A stretch of 64,000 bases of DNA from Sulfuritalea sp. (GCA_023229685.1 JALNYT010000001.1:62001-126000); one strand, 5' to 3'; shown: positions 7,853 through 16,569, counted from the first letter of the stretch. Numbers and translations: made by a program. Notes: a model not told the origin generated them from the letters alone.

Positions 7853-9706
7853 CTATTGTCCGGAATACATCGATTCGATCAGGGCTGCGTATTTCTCGTT
7901 GACGAATTTCCGCTTCAATTTCATTGTTGGCGTGAGCTCCTCGTCCTCGGATGTCAGCTGTATCTCAATCAGCCTGAAGCTCTTGACTTGCTCGACGCGC
8001 GCAAATTTTGCGTTCACCCGTGCAATCTCGCGATCGATTAGCGCCAGCACTTCGGGTGCGCGGGTCATACTCGCGTAGTTAGAAAACGCCACGTCGTTGT
8101 CTTGAGCAAACTTTTCCACGTTTTCATGGTCGATCATCACCAGGGCCGTTACAAACGGTCGACGGTCACCGATGAGGACCGCGTCAGTGATGTAGGGCGA
8201 GAATTTCAGCTCGTTTTCGATCTCGCTCGGTGTAATGTTCTTGCCACCGGCAGTTATGATAATGTCCTTGAGTCGGTCGACGATGGTGACATAGTCGTCG
8301 GCATCGATCCGTCCGACGTCGCCGGTATGCAGCCATCCTTCCGCATCGATGGTCTCGGCGGTCTTTTCCGGCTGGTTGAGGTAGCCCATGAATACGCAGG
8401 GTCCGCGCAGCAGCAATTCGCCGTTGTCAGCAATTCGTAATTCGACGCTTTCAAGCGCCTTGCCGGTCGAAGCCAGTCTGATTGCGTCCGGAGGATTCAG
8501 GGTGCCTATGCCGGCGCTCTCTGTCTGCCCCCATCCTTCCACCATCGGGATGCCGAGCGCCAGGTACCAGCGGATCAGATCCGGCGCGATGGGCGCGGAA
8601 CCGGTCATAAGTATCCGGCTGCGGTGGATTCCGATTGTCTTGCGCACGTTGTCGAGAGCAAGCCAGCGTGCCAACCGATAGCGCAACTTCAGTGAGTTCG
8701 GTACCGGGGTTCCAGCGAGCACATGCTTGACAACAGAATGGCCTTGCGCAATGGCCCACGCATATAACCACTGATGCGGCCGCACGGCTTCGGCCAACGC
8801 GATCACCACACTTGAGTAGAATTTCTCCCAGACGCGGGGCACGGCAAGAAGTATGGTCGGAGCGATTTCGCGGACGTTCTCGGGAACAGTGTCGGGATTT
8901 TCGACAAAGTTCAGCACCGTACCGGTATATAGGGCGAAGAACGCACCATACTGGCGCTCGACGATGTGGCACAGCGGCAGGAACGCCATCCTTGAATCGC
9001 TCTCGTCCTGCGGAACCACCTTGTTCAATCCGCGCCACTGGGAGACCAGGTTGCCGTGGCTGATCATTGCTCCCTTGGGCTTGCCCGTGGTGCCGGAGGT
9101 GTAAACCAGAATCGCGAGGTCACTCGCCCGGCGCGAATTGCCGCGAAGTTCAAACTCGCCAGGGTGGGCGCGGTCGTACTCGCGACCAAGTTCACGCAGC
9201 GCCTGAAGGCTCAGTGCATGAGGGTCGGAGAAGCGCGCGAGCCCGTCCAGATCAAAGATCACGATCTTCACCAGCGCTGGCAGGCGGTCGCGAATTTCCA
9301 GTATCTTATCGAGCTGTTCGTCATCTTCGACAAAAACCACACGGGTCCGCGAGTCGCTACACAGGTACTCGCACTGCGCTACCGAGTCGGTCGGATATAT
9401 CCCCGATGTCACCAGTCCGGCGCACAAAGCGCCCATGTCGGCGAAGACCCACTCCTTGCAGGTGTTCGCTAGGATTGAAACCACGTCGCCTGGTTGCAGC
9501 CCGAGCGCTACCAGTCCCATCGCGATTTCGCGGGCCGCGTCTCCAAACTGGGTCCATGTCACTTCGCGCCAAATGCCGAGTTCCTTCTGCCGCAGGGCGA
9601 CCTTTGATCTGCGCGTCGTGACCGCATTCCAGAATACTTTCGGCAGCGTATCGCCAGGAATGACGATATCGTTGATGGGCCGAATGCGAGAGAGTTTCCA
9701 AAGCAT
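7853..9706 (-). CDS. AMP-forming long-chain-type acyl-CoA synthetase
   Basis: The protein has 617 residues. It has the P-loop-like LVYTSGTTGKPKGAMISHG, the adenylate motif VEGWGQTESAG, the hinge GWLHTGDVGRIDADDYVTIV and the catalytic lysine region LKDIIITAGGKNITPSE, in the order found in FAA1-type ligases. It converts the imported acid, CoA and ATP to acyl-CoA, AMP and PPi. The ATG at 9706 has only a weak ribosome-binding site (AGAGAA). It lies in the operon between livF (23 bp) and the binding-protein gene (46 bp), so activation is coupled to uptake. Chain length or ring specificity cannot be read from sequence alone. Confidence 0.9.
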   Translation of the reverse strand: MLWKLSRIRPINDIVIPGDTLPKVFWNAVTTRRSKVALRQKELGIWREVTWTQFGDAAREIAMGLVALGLQPGDVVSILANTCKEWVFADMGALCAGLVTSGIYPTDSVAQCEYLCSDSRTRVVFVEDDEQLDKILEIRDRLPALVKIVIFDLDGLARFSDPHALSLQALRELGREYDRAHPGEFELRGNSRRASDLAILVYTSGTTGKPKGAMISHGNLVSQWRGLNKVVPQDESDSRMAFLPLCHIVERQYGAFFALYTGTVLNFVENPDTVPENVREIAPTILLAVPRVWEKFYSSVVIALAEAVRPHQWLYAWAIAQGHSVVKHVLAGTPVPNSLKLRYRLARWLALDNVRKTIGIHRSRILMTGSAPIAPDLIRWYLALGIPMVEGWGQTESAGIGTLNPPDAIRLASTGKALESVELRIADNGELLLRGPCVFMGYLNQPEKTAETIDAEGWLHTGDVGRIDADDYVTIVDRLKDIIITAGGKNITPSEIENELKFSPYITDAVLIGDRRPFVTALVMIDHENVEKFAQDNDVAFSNYASMTRAPEVLALIDREIARVNAKFARVEQVKSFRLIEIQLTSEDEELTPTMKLKRKFVNEKYAALIESMYSGQ

Positions 9707-9729
9707 ATGTAGGGTTCTCTATGAGGAGG

Positions 9730-10503
9730 TCAACGCCAGGTTTTCTTCTTTTTCCAGCGGCGCTCGCCGCGGATGCCGGTGTCCCCCAGGCCGAGATAGA
9801 ACTCCTTGATGTCGTCCTTCTCGCGCAACCGCTCGCAACTGTCATCGGCAACGATCCTGCCATTCTCCAGCACATAGCCGTGATCAGCCACGTTGAGCGC
9901 GACATTGGCATTTTGCTCGACCAGCAATATCGTCGTGCCGCGCTCCCTATTCACGCGCACCACGATTTCAAAGATGTCGATGGTGAGCTTCGGTGACAGA
10001 CCGAGGCTCGGTTCGTCGAGCAGGATCAGTGATGGCGCTGCCATCATCGCCCGCGCAATGGCCAGCATCTGCTGCTGTCCTCCCGAAAGCAGCTGCGCCG
10101 ATTGTGTTCGCCGCTCATTCAAGATCGGAAAGTAGCCGTAAACTGTCTCCAGGTCGCGCGCCACCGCACCGCGATCCTGGCGCGTATATGCGCCCATCAA
10201 CAGGTTGTCGCGCACAGATAGCAGCGGAAAAACGTCGCGGCCTTCCGGAACATGAGAAATGCCATATCTGACGATCTTGGCTGGATCCATATGGGTTATG
10301 TCGTGCGACTGGAACTCGATCTTGCCGCGCTGCGGTTCAACAACACCCGAGATGGTCTTGAGGATTGTCGACTTGCCAGCACCGTTCGAACCCAGCACCG
10401 CCACGATCATTCCAGGCGTTACCTGCAAGCTGACGCCGCGGATTGCCTTGACCCGACCGTAGGCACTCTCGAGGTTTGACAGCTTCAGCAGCGGCTCGCT
10501 CAT
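9730..10503 (-). CDS. livF: ABC transporter ATP-binding protein LivF
   Basis: The protein has 257 residues. It carries Walker A GSNGAGKST, signature LSGGQQQMLAIARA, Walker B LILLDEP and the LivF-typical VPEGRDVFPLLSV. It is a cytoplasmic ATPase of the HAAT-type importer. The start overlaps the livG stop by 4 bp (ATGA). A basic tail (RRWKKKKTWR) extends beyond the usual end. Confidence 0.95.
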   Translation of the reverse strand: MSEPLLKLSNLESAYGRVKAIRGVSLQVTPGMIVAVLGSNGAGKSTILKTISGVVEPQRGKIEFQSHDITHMDPAKIVRYGISHVPEGRDVFPLLSVRDNLLMGAYTRQDRGAVARDLETVYGYFPILNERRTQSAQLLSGGQQQMLAIARAMMAAPSLILLDEPSLGLSPKLTIDIFEIVVRVNRERGTTILLVEQNANVALNVADHGYVLENGRIVADDSCERLREKDDIKEFYLGLGDTGIRGERRWKKKKTWR

Positions 10504-11303
10504 GGCCGGCGCCTGCGCAGGGTGGACACATCCTGGCTCTTGCCCAGGTATGCCTCAATCACATCCGGGTGCGCCTTGACTTCAGCGGGCGAACCGAGTG
10601 CCACCACTTCGCCATGATTCATCGCCAACACACGATCCGAGACTCGCGAAACCAGAGCCATGTCATGCTCGACCATCAGGATCGGAATGCCAAGATCATC
10701 GCGTATGTCGTCGATCCAGAACGCCATGTCGTTGGTCTCTTCGGTATTCAGCCCCGAGGAAGGCTCATCGAGCAACAGCAATTTTGGCTCGACGCACAGG
10801 GCGCGGCCCAGTTCGACCACCTTGCGAACGCCGTAGGGAAGTCCAGCAATCACAGTATCCCGATAGTGCTGCAGGTCGAGAAAATCGATGATTTCTTCAA
10901 CTTTCTCACGGGCTGCGCGTTCATCCTCCCAGACCGAGGGTGTAAACAAAAGATGCTGCCAGAAATTGCCGTGACTCCGGGTATGGCGTCCGATCAGCAG
11001 GTTTTGCAGCACGGTAGCCTGCTCGAACAACTCGATGTTCTGGAAGGTGCGGGCGATACCGAGTCCCGCCACTGCGTCCGGTTTCATCGCGGTGAGACAG
11101 TGACCGTCGAAGTGGATATCTCCGGAGGTTGGTTGATAGATCCGGCTGATCAGGTTAAGGACAGTCGTCTTCCCGGCGCCATTGGGTCCGATGAGAGTGA
11201 ACACTTCCCCGCGCCGGACATCGAAACTGACATTGCTGACGGCAGCGAGGCCGCCGAAGCGGACGCTAAGATTTTGAACGGAAAGTAGGTTGCCGGTGCT
11301 CAT
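10500..11303 (-). CDS. livG: ABC transporter ATP-binding protein LivG
   Basis: The protein has 267 residues. It has Walker A GPNGAGKTT, the LivG-type insert GIARTFQNIELFEQ, the divergent signature LPYGVRKVVELGRAL and Walker B LLLLDEPSSGL. It is the second ATPase of the importer and pairs with LivF. It is separated from livM by 4 bp. Confidence 0.95.
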   Translation of the reverse strand: MSTGNLLSVQNLSVRFGGLAAVSNVSFDVRRGEVFTLIGPNGAGKTTVLNLISRIYQPTSGDIHFDGHCLTAMKPDAVAGLGIARTFQNIELFEQATVLQNLLIGRHTRSHGNFWQHLLFTPSVWEDERAAREKVEEIIDFLDLQHYRDTVIAGLPYGVRKVVELGRALCVEPKLLLLDEPSSGLNTEETNDMAFWIDDIRDDLGIPILMVEHDMALVSRVSDRVLAMNHGEVVALGSPAEVKAHPDVIEAYLGKSQDVSTLRRRRP

Positions 11304-11307
11304 CAGC

Positions 11308-12384
11308 TTATTTCAGACGCTCGGTCTTCTGGAAGCTTTTCTGGCGTTTGAACAGCCCCTTTCGGTATAGGGGCGCGAGTTCGAACCAGGTCCGGATCTT
11401 TACCCATCGACCGTAGATTCCCATGGGCTCGAAGAGCACGAATGCGATCAGGATTAAGCCATACACCAGTGACTGCAAACCAACGGTCTGCCCGAGTGCA
11501 GATGGCAGGAAGTCCTTGGCGAGCGAGATCGCCTGCGGTGTGGCGATCAGGAAGATCGCCCCGAAAAACGCGCCATGTACCGAGCCGAGCCCGCCAATGA
11601 TGACAATCAACAGTAAGTCGATCGACTGCACAATGCCAAACTGGTCTGGTGATATGAAGCGCAGCATGTGTGCGCTCAGCGCCCCGCCGAGGCCGGCCAG
11701 GGCCGCTGATACGGCAAAGGAAAGCGTCTTGTAGCGGGCGAGATTCACGCCCATGCTCTGCGCCGATATCTCGGAGTCGCGGATTGCGACGAACGCACGA
11801 CCGGTTGCCGATCTCAGCAGATTGAGCACGCCGAGCGTAGCCAGGATCGTGAGAATCAGGCAAACGTAGTAAAAAACAGTCGGCGAACTCGTCTTCCAGC
11901 CGAAAAGGTCGATCATCCCAACCGCCAGCCCGCGGTTTCCGCCCGTGATGCTCTCCCATCGAACCAAAACTTCCTGGACAATAAACGCGAACGCCAAGGT
12001 GGCTATCGCGAGGTAGATCCCACGAACTCTTAGTGCTGGCAAACCGACCACGGCCCCAACCAAGGCCGACACGGCCATTGAACACAGTAGCGCGATCGGG
12101 AAAGGCCAACCCATGCTGGTAAGCACAGCCTGCATATAGGCACCGACACCCATGAACGCGGCGTGGCCAATCGAGAAGAGGCCGGTAAAGCCCGATAGCA
12201 GCATGAGGCCGAGGCCCACGATGCCGTAGATCATCGTAAGCGTGATCAGCGTAGACCAGTAAGCAGGTAGCACCCATGGAGCGAGGAGTAACGACATCAG
12301 AAGCAGCCCGTACCAGAAGACGTGACCGGAATGCTTCGCGAGCCGAATGTCCTGATCGTATGATAGTTTGAAGATAAAGCGCAT
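11308..12384 (-). CDS. livM: ABC transporter permease LivM
   Basis: The protein has 358 residues with about nine hydrophobic segments in the BPD_transp_2 pattern. Typical blocks are GLGLMLLSGFTGLFSIGHAA, GVRGIYLAIATLAFAFIVQE and GGLGSVHGAFFGA. It is the inner-membrane permease partner of LivH. The start is 15 bp after the livH stop. Confidence 0.94.
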   Translation of the reverse strand: MRFIFKLSYDQDIRLAKHSGHVFWYGLLLMSLLLAPWVLPAYWSTLITLTMIYGIVGLGLMLLSGFTGLFSIGHAAFMGVGAYMQAVLTSMGWPFPIALLCSMAVSALVGAVVGLPALRVRGIYLAIATLAFAFIVQEVLVRWESITGGNRGLAVGMIDLFGWKTSSPTVFYYVCLILTILATLGVLNLLRSATGRAFVAIRDSEISAQSMGVNLARYKTLSFAVSAALAGLGGALSAHMLRFISPDQFGIVQSIDLLLIVIIGGLGSVHGAFFGAIFLIATPQAISLAKDFLPSALGQTVGLQSLVYGLILIAFVLFEPMGIYGRWVKIRTWFELAPLYRKGLFKRQKSFQKTERLK

Positions 12385-12399
12385 CGTCCGGCTCCGCCC

Positions 12400-13275
12400 T
12401 CAGACCTTCTTGCGGAACTGGCCGCCGAATAGTCCGTTTGGCCTGACCATCAACATGATCAGGACCACTACATAGGCCGCAACGTCCTTGAATCCCTCGG
12501 GCATGGTGTAGCCGGCGAGAGACTCGATAACGCCAATGATCACACCGCCCAGCACGGCTCCGGGTAGGCTGGTCATGCCACCGACGACAGCTGCCGGGAA
12601 AGCCTTCAGACCAATGAATCCCATGTTGCTGTCGATCAGTACGATAGGGGCCAACAGGAGTCCTGCTACCGCGGCAACGCCGGCCGCCATGCCCCACACC
12701 AGACCATTGAGTTGCCGTACCGGGATGCCCATGTAGTAAGCAGCAAGCTGGCTCTGCGAGGCCGCTTGCATCGCGATGCCGATACGGGTAAAGCGAAACA
12801 TCAGGAACAGCAGCAGACACAATATGACGGTGACCGCGACTGCTACCAGGCGCTCGGCACCTATCATCAGTCCGCCGATCTCCACGGTCTGGTCTCTGTA
12901 TGGTACCGGTAGCGCCTGAAAATCGGTTCCCAACCCGGGAATCATCATGATCGCACCGCGCGCCACATAACCTATTCCCAGGGTAAGCATCACAATCGAG
13001 AACGCCGGTTCACCCAGGATCGGCCTGACGGCTATGCGTTCGATCAGGACGCCGAACGCAACCATCGCCAGCAATGTCGAAGGGACAGCCAGCCAGTAGG
13101 GAAAGCCGACCACAGTCATCAGGATCAATCCGAGGAAAGCACCGAGCATCATCAGCTCGCCTTGAACAAAGCTGACCGTCTCCGTTGCCTTGTAAATCAG
13201 CACGAAACCGAGGGCGATGAGCCCATAGATGCACCCCTGGGCAATCCCGTTGATCAGCTGCTGCAGTAGCTGCAC
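12400..13275 (-). CDS. livH: ABC transporter permease LivH
   Basis: The protein has 291 residues and starts with GTG at 13275 behind AAAGGAG. LivH hallmarks are present: NGIAQGCIYGLIALGFVLIY near the start and LPGAVLGGVIIGVIESLAGY near the end. As first gene of the eight-gene leftward unit (livH-M-G-F, ligase, binding protein, two dehydrogenases) it sits directly under the XylS-type promoter at 13401-13462. An unrelated short ATG frame in the leader (13358 to 13254) overlaps its start. Confidence 0.95.
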   Translation of the reverse strand: MQLLQQLINGIAQGCIYGLIALGFVLIYKATETVSFVQGELMMLGAFLGLILMTVVGFPYWLAVPSTLLAMVAFGVLIERIAVRPILGEPAFSIVMLTLGIGYVARGAIMMIPGLGTDFQALPVPYRDQTVEIGGLMIGAERLVAVAVTVILCLLLFLMFRFTRIGIAMQAASQSQLAAYYMGIPVRQLNGLVWGMAAGVAAVAGLLLAPIVLIDSNMGFIGLKAFPAAVVGGMTSLPGAVLGGVIIGVIESLAGYTMPEGFKDVAAYVVVLIMLMVRPNGLFGGQFRKKV

Positions 13276-13628
13276 GCTATCTCCTTTGGCTTCTCCGGGT
13301 AACAGACGAGGCTGATGTAAATCGCGGGACGGCGGCCATCTAATCGCATTCCTCCCATAAAGCCTCCTTTAACGTAGTTGGACTGAGCAGTACGATTCCG
13401 ACGATACCGCTGAGTTTAGGCAATTGCTATCCAGCCAAGGCAATCGGTATCCAGTCTGCGCAGTGTTGCCCGGCTCCTTCCGTCAAAGTCGTTGGCCTCG
13501 GAATCGGCCACCTCAAGTAATGTCTCGACTCAGGCGTTACGGAAGAACATAAGTACCTTCGGTTTCGCGTTACTTGAACCTTGGGCTCTGGGTTGGAGCT
13601 GGACAGGTTACATGCATAATCGATGTCG
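13276..13628. other. Promoter region upstream of livH
   Basis: No gene is supported. The reverse strand resembles the nitrilase upstream region over roughly 240 bp. The best block is 13452-13397 against 1625-1680: 46 of 56 bases identical without gaps by hand alignment. It carries the XylS-type operator and a possible 34-codon leader frame (13358-13254, reverse strand). Confidence 0.65.
13401..13462 (-). promoter_or_regulatory. XylS-type tandem operator and promoter of the liv/acyl-CoA operon
   Basis: Read on the reverse strand, TGCG-N6-GGATA (13462-13448) and TGCC-N6-GGATA (13442-13428) repeat with a 20-bp period. The -10 candidate TATCGT lies at 13406-13401, 21 bp after the proximal GGATA, exactly the spacing seen at the nitrilase promoter. 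The two sites share half-site sequence, period and promoter geometry, which is strong evidence for common control by the XylS-type regulator at 2917-3921. Confidence 0.75.
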
Positions 13629-14036
13629 CTACGAGGAGTCGAAAGTGCGATGGGCGCTGGTTTCATAAAGCAATGTTGCCATCACGTAGATCACCTTCAA
13701 CGAGTTCGCCCACCAGCCCCGCCGCTCTGGTTCCACCACCAAAGATGAAATTTCCTTCAGCATCATGTGCGGGGCATTCTCACGTCCCATGGCACGTGGC
13801 AGACTTTGCGTGCGTCCCGCCCACGGAATTGAGCCATGCGCCCTCTTCGGAGATCCAATAGAAAACACCTTGCCGTCTTCCAGCAGAGCCACTGCATCTG
13901 ACGCCGTATCCAACTCCACCGACTCGAGCGCCAGCGGCGACTCAAGACGTACCGGACGGCCAAGACAGCTCACCGGTGGGTTTGCAATCACGATTTTCAC
14001 AACTGATCCCTCAATTGCGTAGCGAACAACATTCAT
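13629..14036 (-). pseudogene. Remnant of enoyl-CoA hydratase/3-hydroxyacyl-CoA dehydrogenase (FadJ/PimF-like)
   Basis: From an ATG at 14036 the frame reads MNVVRYAIEGSVVKIVIANP and continues with NPPVSCLGRPVR. This matches the N-terminus of bifunctional FadJ/PimF enzymes (typically VRYEV..GVAVITIDNPPVNALG). Similarity fades after about 65 residues: the oxyanion-hole motif (AGADI) is replaced by SIGSPKR. The frame stops at 135 residues against the ~700 expected, and no continuation is recognised. The gene has thus lost most of its length. It retains a good promoter (14071-14099). Such an enzyme would have completed the pathway of the adjacent liv-pimCD-like operon. Confidence 0.6.
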
Positions 14037-14070
14037 CAGAGGCATGCAAGCAGAAAAAGTCCGAACGGTC

Positions 14071-14099
14071 ATTGTTACAACCGATCGGTCGCTTGTCAA
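14071..14099 (-). promoter_or_regulatory. Sigma70 promoter with embedded palindromic operator
   Basis: On the reverse strand a perfect TTGACA (14099-14094) is followed after 17 bp by AACAAT (14076-14071). The spacer contains the perfect palindrome ACCGATCGGT (14080-14089), a position suited to repression. It points at the FadJ-like remnant 35 bp downstream. A TetR-family gene lies nearby, and the element GATYGGTCG is shared with the palindrome upstream of that gene. Confidence 0.6.
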
Positions 14100-14364
14100 T
14101 GCACGTATATGCTGCAGCGCAGAATACGCATGGATAATCAATCTGGAGCAATTTGAGAAAAACCGGGTCGATGACGACCCTTAGCTTCGCGAGTAATCTT
14201 GTCTGGTGAACAGTTACTAATGAGCGAGCTAGAGAAGCAATGCGAATGGCATTAATGCAGTTAGGGAAGAAAAGTCCGATGGCTTAACTTGTTCCTAATT
14301 CAGCTTCGCCGGAGGCGGCTGCATTAAAGGGATCAAACCGACCGCGCGAGCTCCAATGTGCCAG
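14100..14364. other. Intergenic region, nothing recognised
   Basis: About 265 bp between the pseudogene promoter and the TetR gene stop. No coding signal, repeat or terminator with a T-run is seen. Confidence 0.5.
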
Positions 14365-15243
14365 CTATGATGCGCGGAGAGTCCATAGCCCGCCCTCTGG
14401 AACAATCTGCCCAACACTGGAAGGTAATTGATCAACAAACGATGTGCTCAGCATCCGTGCATAAATCGCACTCATGGCCTCCGCTACCTGCTCGCCGGTC
14501 CAATCACCGTTGGGGTCATACCACTTGCTAATCCATGCCATTCCACCAGTGATGAGGAAGGATATCAGTTTGGGATCGCACGGCACGATTGACTTATCCT
14601 GTACACCTGCCGCAACCAAATTGCGGAATTCATGATCTAGTGCGCTACGGGCAGTAAGGATCTCCTCGGCCTGTTCGGGTGCGAGTGCTCCGTCCTCGAG
14701 AAGAATGAATGTTATTGTTGGCGAAACGGTAATCGCCGAAACATAATTAAAAATCATCTTCCGGATTTTGTCGAGCCCGGTCTTCTCGGAAGTTGCCGCT
14801 TTTTGCGCAGCCCTTGCAGCTTCTAGCGAGCGAATGTGGATCCCATATAGTAGCTCCCTCTTATCCGCTACATAGTTGTAGATAGCCGCTTTCGAAATCC
14901 CCAGCTCATTCGCTAGATCACTTAACGATGTCCCATGATAACCGTGCTTATTGAATAAGCGGGCCGCGGTTTCATATAACACCTCTTCCTTTAATTCTCG
15001 CTGTGTTTGCCGCGCAGGAACACGGTTCCCCCATGCCGATACTTTTTTGGCGGGATTAACGGGCTCCTTCAAGCTTTCAGTGGGGGTAGGGGAACCTAAA
15101 GATTTTTGCCTGGATCGCTTAGGCCTTTTGACCCCCCCTCCTCTTGATACTTTTTCGTGTTGTGACATTTGAGAGCAATAGTTCGCGTGGTTGAGCCAGC
15201 ATATTAACGCCAGTTCGGGACGAGCCGGCGATTGGAAATCCAT
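14365..15243 (-). CDS. TetR/AcrR-family transcriptional regulator
   Basis: The protein has 292 residues from the ATG at 15243; a TTG two codons upstream and an ATG at 15168 are alternatives, none with a clear ribosome-binding site. After a basic, probably disordered N-terminal stretch (KRPKRSRQK) of about 75 residues comes the TetR helix-turn-helix (ARLFNKHGYHGTSLSDLANE, then LGISKAAIYNYVADKRELLY). The C-terminal ligand domain follows. The N-terminal extension is unusual for the family. A 22-bp palindrome lies 28 bp upstream (15271-15292) and could be an autoregulatory operator. Proximity suggests it senses an acyl-CoA of the island; that is inference. Confidence 0.88.
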   Translation of the reverse strand: MDFQSPARPELALICWLNHANYCSQMSQHEKVSRGGGVKRPKRSRQKSLGSPTPTESLKEPVNPAKKVSAWGNRVPARQTQRELKEEVLYETAARLFNKHGYHGTSLSDLANELGISKAAIYNYVADKRELLYGIHIRSLEAARAAQKAATSEKTGLDKIRKMIFNYVSAITVSPTITFILLEDGALAPEQAEEILTARSALDHEFRNLVAAGVQDKSIVPCDPKLISFLITGGMAWISKWYDPNGDWTGEQVAEAMSAIYARMLSTSFVDQLPSSVGQIVPEGGLWTLRAS

Positions 15244-15249
15244 TGCCAA

Positions 15250-15829
15250 AGCTCGGAGATACTTGCGAATGGCTTGATTGGTCGATCAAGCCGCACAATG
15301 CATTCGCTCGTGAACATCGGCTATCGAGCGTAGACGGAAGACCCAATTTACCCATTTCCCTTGCCTCGTAAACGTTCCGTGATGGCTAAGGTTGTGTGAC
15401 ACCACTGAGCAATTTCGCTGCCGCTGCCATGCCGCCTCGTAGAATGCGCTGCGTTCGATCTATTTGGGCATACAGCGGAGTGAGGCGGTTTTTACCTTAA
15501 GCCCGACCGCCAATAATGAAGGTTTTGCCGCACAGTTATAGGGTTCTTCATGGCCGGGGGCTGCGATAAACGAACGTCCGCATTGAAGACGTCGCTACGT
15601 CTCCTTTGGGCGCGGACCCGAAGTTGAATCCTTCAAGTTCGCTGCCGCGAAGGAGCCATTGAAATTTCGGTACCGGGAAGCCGCCGGTGGCCACCGAGTG
15701 CACTCGGCCAATCGGTCATAGAGGCTGCTACTTCAGAGCCACTCTGACCGGCCGCTCACAGTGCACTGGCTGCCTCTCAAGCTTCAGTGGAGTCCCTTGC
15801 GATTCCATGAAACCGCACTGCCCGCCCGG
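15250..15829. other. 580-bp region without a supported gene
   Basis: The only structure noted is the palindrome at 15271-15292. Short open frames here lack ribosome-binding sites and family resemblance. The region separates the catabolic island from the next block and may be a junction. Confidence 0.5.
15271..15292. promoter_or_regulatory. 22-bp palindrome, candidate TetR operator
   Basis: GGCTTGAT (15271-15278) and ATCAAGCC (15285-15292) form perfect arms around TGGTCG. The site is 28-49 bp upstream of the TetR gene start on the reverse strand, the usual place for autorepression. Its core GATTGGTCG resembles GATCGGTCG at 14083-14091. Confidence 0.5.
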
Positions 15830-16330
15830 CTACTTGCAATTTGCAGCCAGCCACTTGCCCGAATAGCTCTGCTTCATCGTGGTCGGACCGCGCTTGGCAT
15901 CTTGCGTGTTGAACGTCGATTCGCCTTGGTAGTTCTCCTCTCCATGGTAAGTGATCGACCCGGTACCGGTCATCTTCCGCTCGCCCGTGCATTCGATCTT
16001 CCAGGTTGTCGTATTGCCAGAAACCTTTACATCCTTCTGTTCGCATTTCTGACGGGCGTTTTCGTCGGACTGCGGCGGTTGCCGGTTCGCGGCCTGTTCT
16101 TTCGTGATGCAGTGCTTCACCACGACGCCCATCCCGCCGCCTGCCGCGCCAGGCATCTTGATGCCCATGGCCTCCATCTTCTTGCGCTGGTCTTCTGACA
16201 TGGCCGGCCTGGCTGGCATGCCGGCACCACTCATCTGGGTCGTGATTTCCCACAGACCGGGCTTCATGGCGTGGGCGCTGGCAGAAAGGCCTGTGACAAC
16301 GGCAATAACGACAATGGAACATTTACGCAT
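15830..16330 (-). CDS. DUF3617-like secreted protein
   Basis: The protein has 166 residues and the ATG follows AAGGAGG. A signal peptide (MRKCSIVVIAVVTGLSASAH, cleavage near AHA) precedes KPGLWEITTQM, the hallmark start of DUF3617 proteins. Three later cysteines (CITKEQ, KCEQKD, ECTGER) and a C-terminal WLAANCK suggest disulfides in the periplasm. The function of the family is unknown. It stands alone, leftward, with no evident operon partner. Confidence 0.8.
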   Translation of the reverse strand: MRKCSIVVIAVVTGLSASAHAMKPGLWEITTQMSGAGMPARPAMSEDQRKKMEAMGIKMPGAAGGGMGVVVKHCITKEQAANRQPPQSDENARQKCEQKDVKVSGNTTTWKIECTGERKMTGTGSITYHGEENYQGESTFNTQDAKRGPTTMKQSYSGKWLAANCK

Positions 16331-16569
16331 GAGAACCTCCTTGGTGTGATGACACTAAAAATCCCATTTGATCCGCTTCTTCAACAGGCCCACGTCGTAA
16401 CCCTTCCCTCGTGGGTCATCTTTCGGATCATGTTGTCGCCATACATGAATAGCGCGTCCCGATAATCGAAGCGCGTCGCGCGCCGGCATGGAGCACAGCA
16501 TGGCCGCAACCAGTGATGCGTGATGCGCATTACTGATCCGCCTGGGCGGAGAGCGCATCCATGCCCGTG

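Noticed and set aside
11303..12820. A 505-codon reverse-strand frame overlapping livM and livH
   Set aside because: It is out of frame with both permeases, lacks hydrophobic segments and is Arg/His rich, typical of a shadow frame.
1625..13455. The inverted duplicated promoter regions as terminal inverted repeats of one large transposon
   Set aside because: No transposase or target duplication is visible, and each copy sits at the same distance and orientation to a gene start with a functional-looking operator and -10. A regulatory explanation fits better, though an old mobile origin is not excluded.
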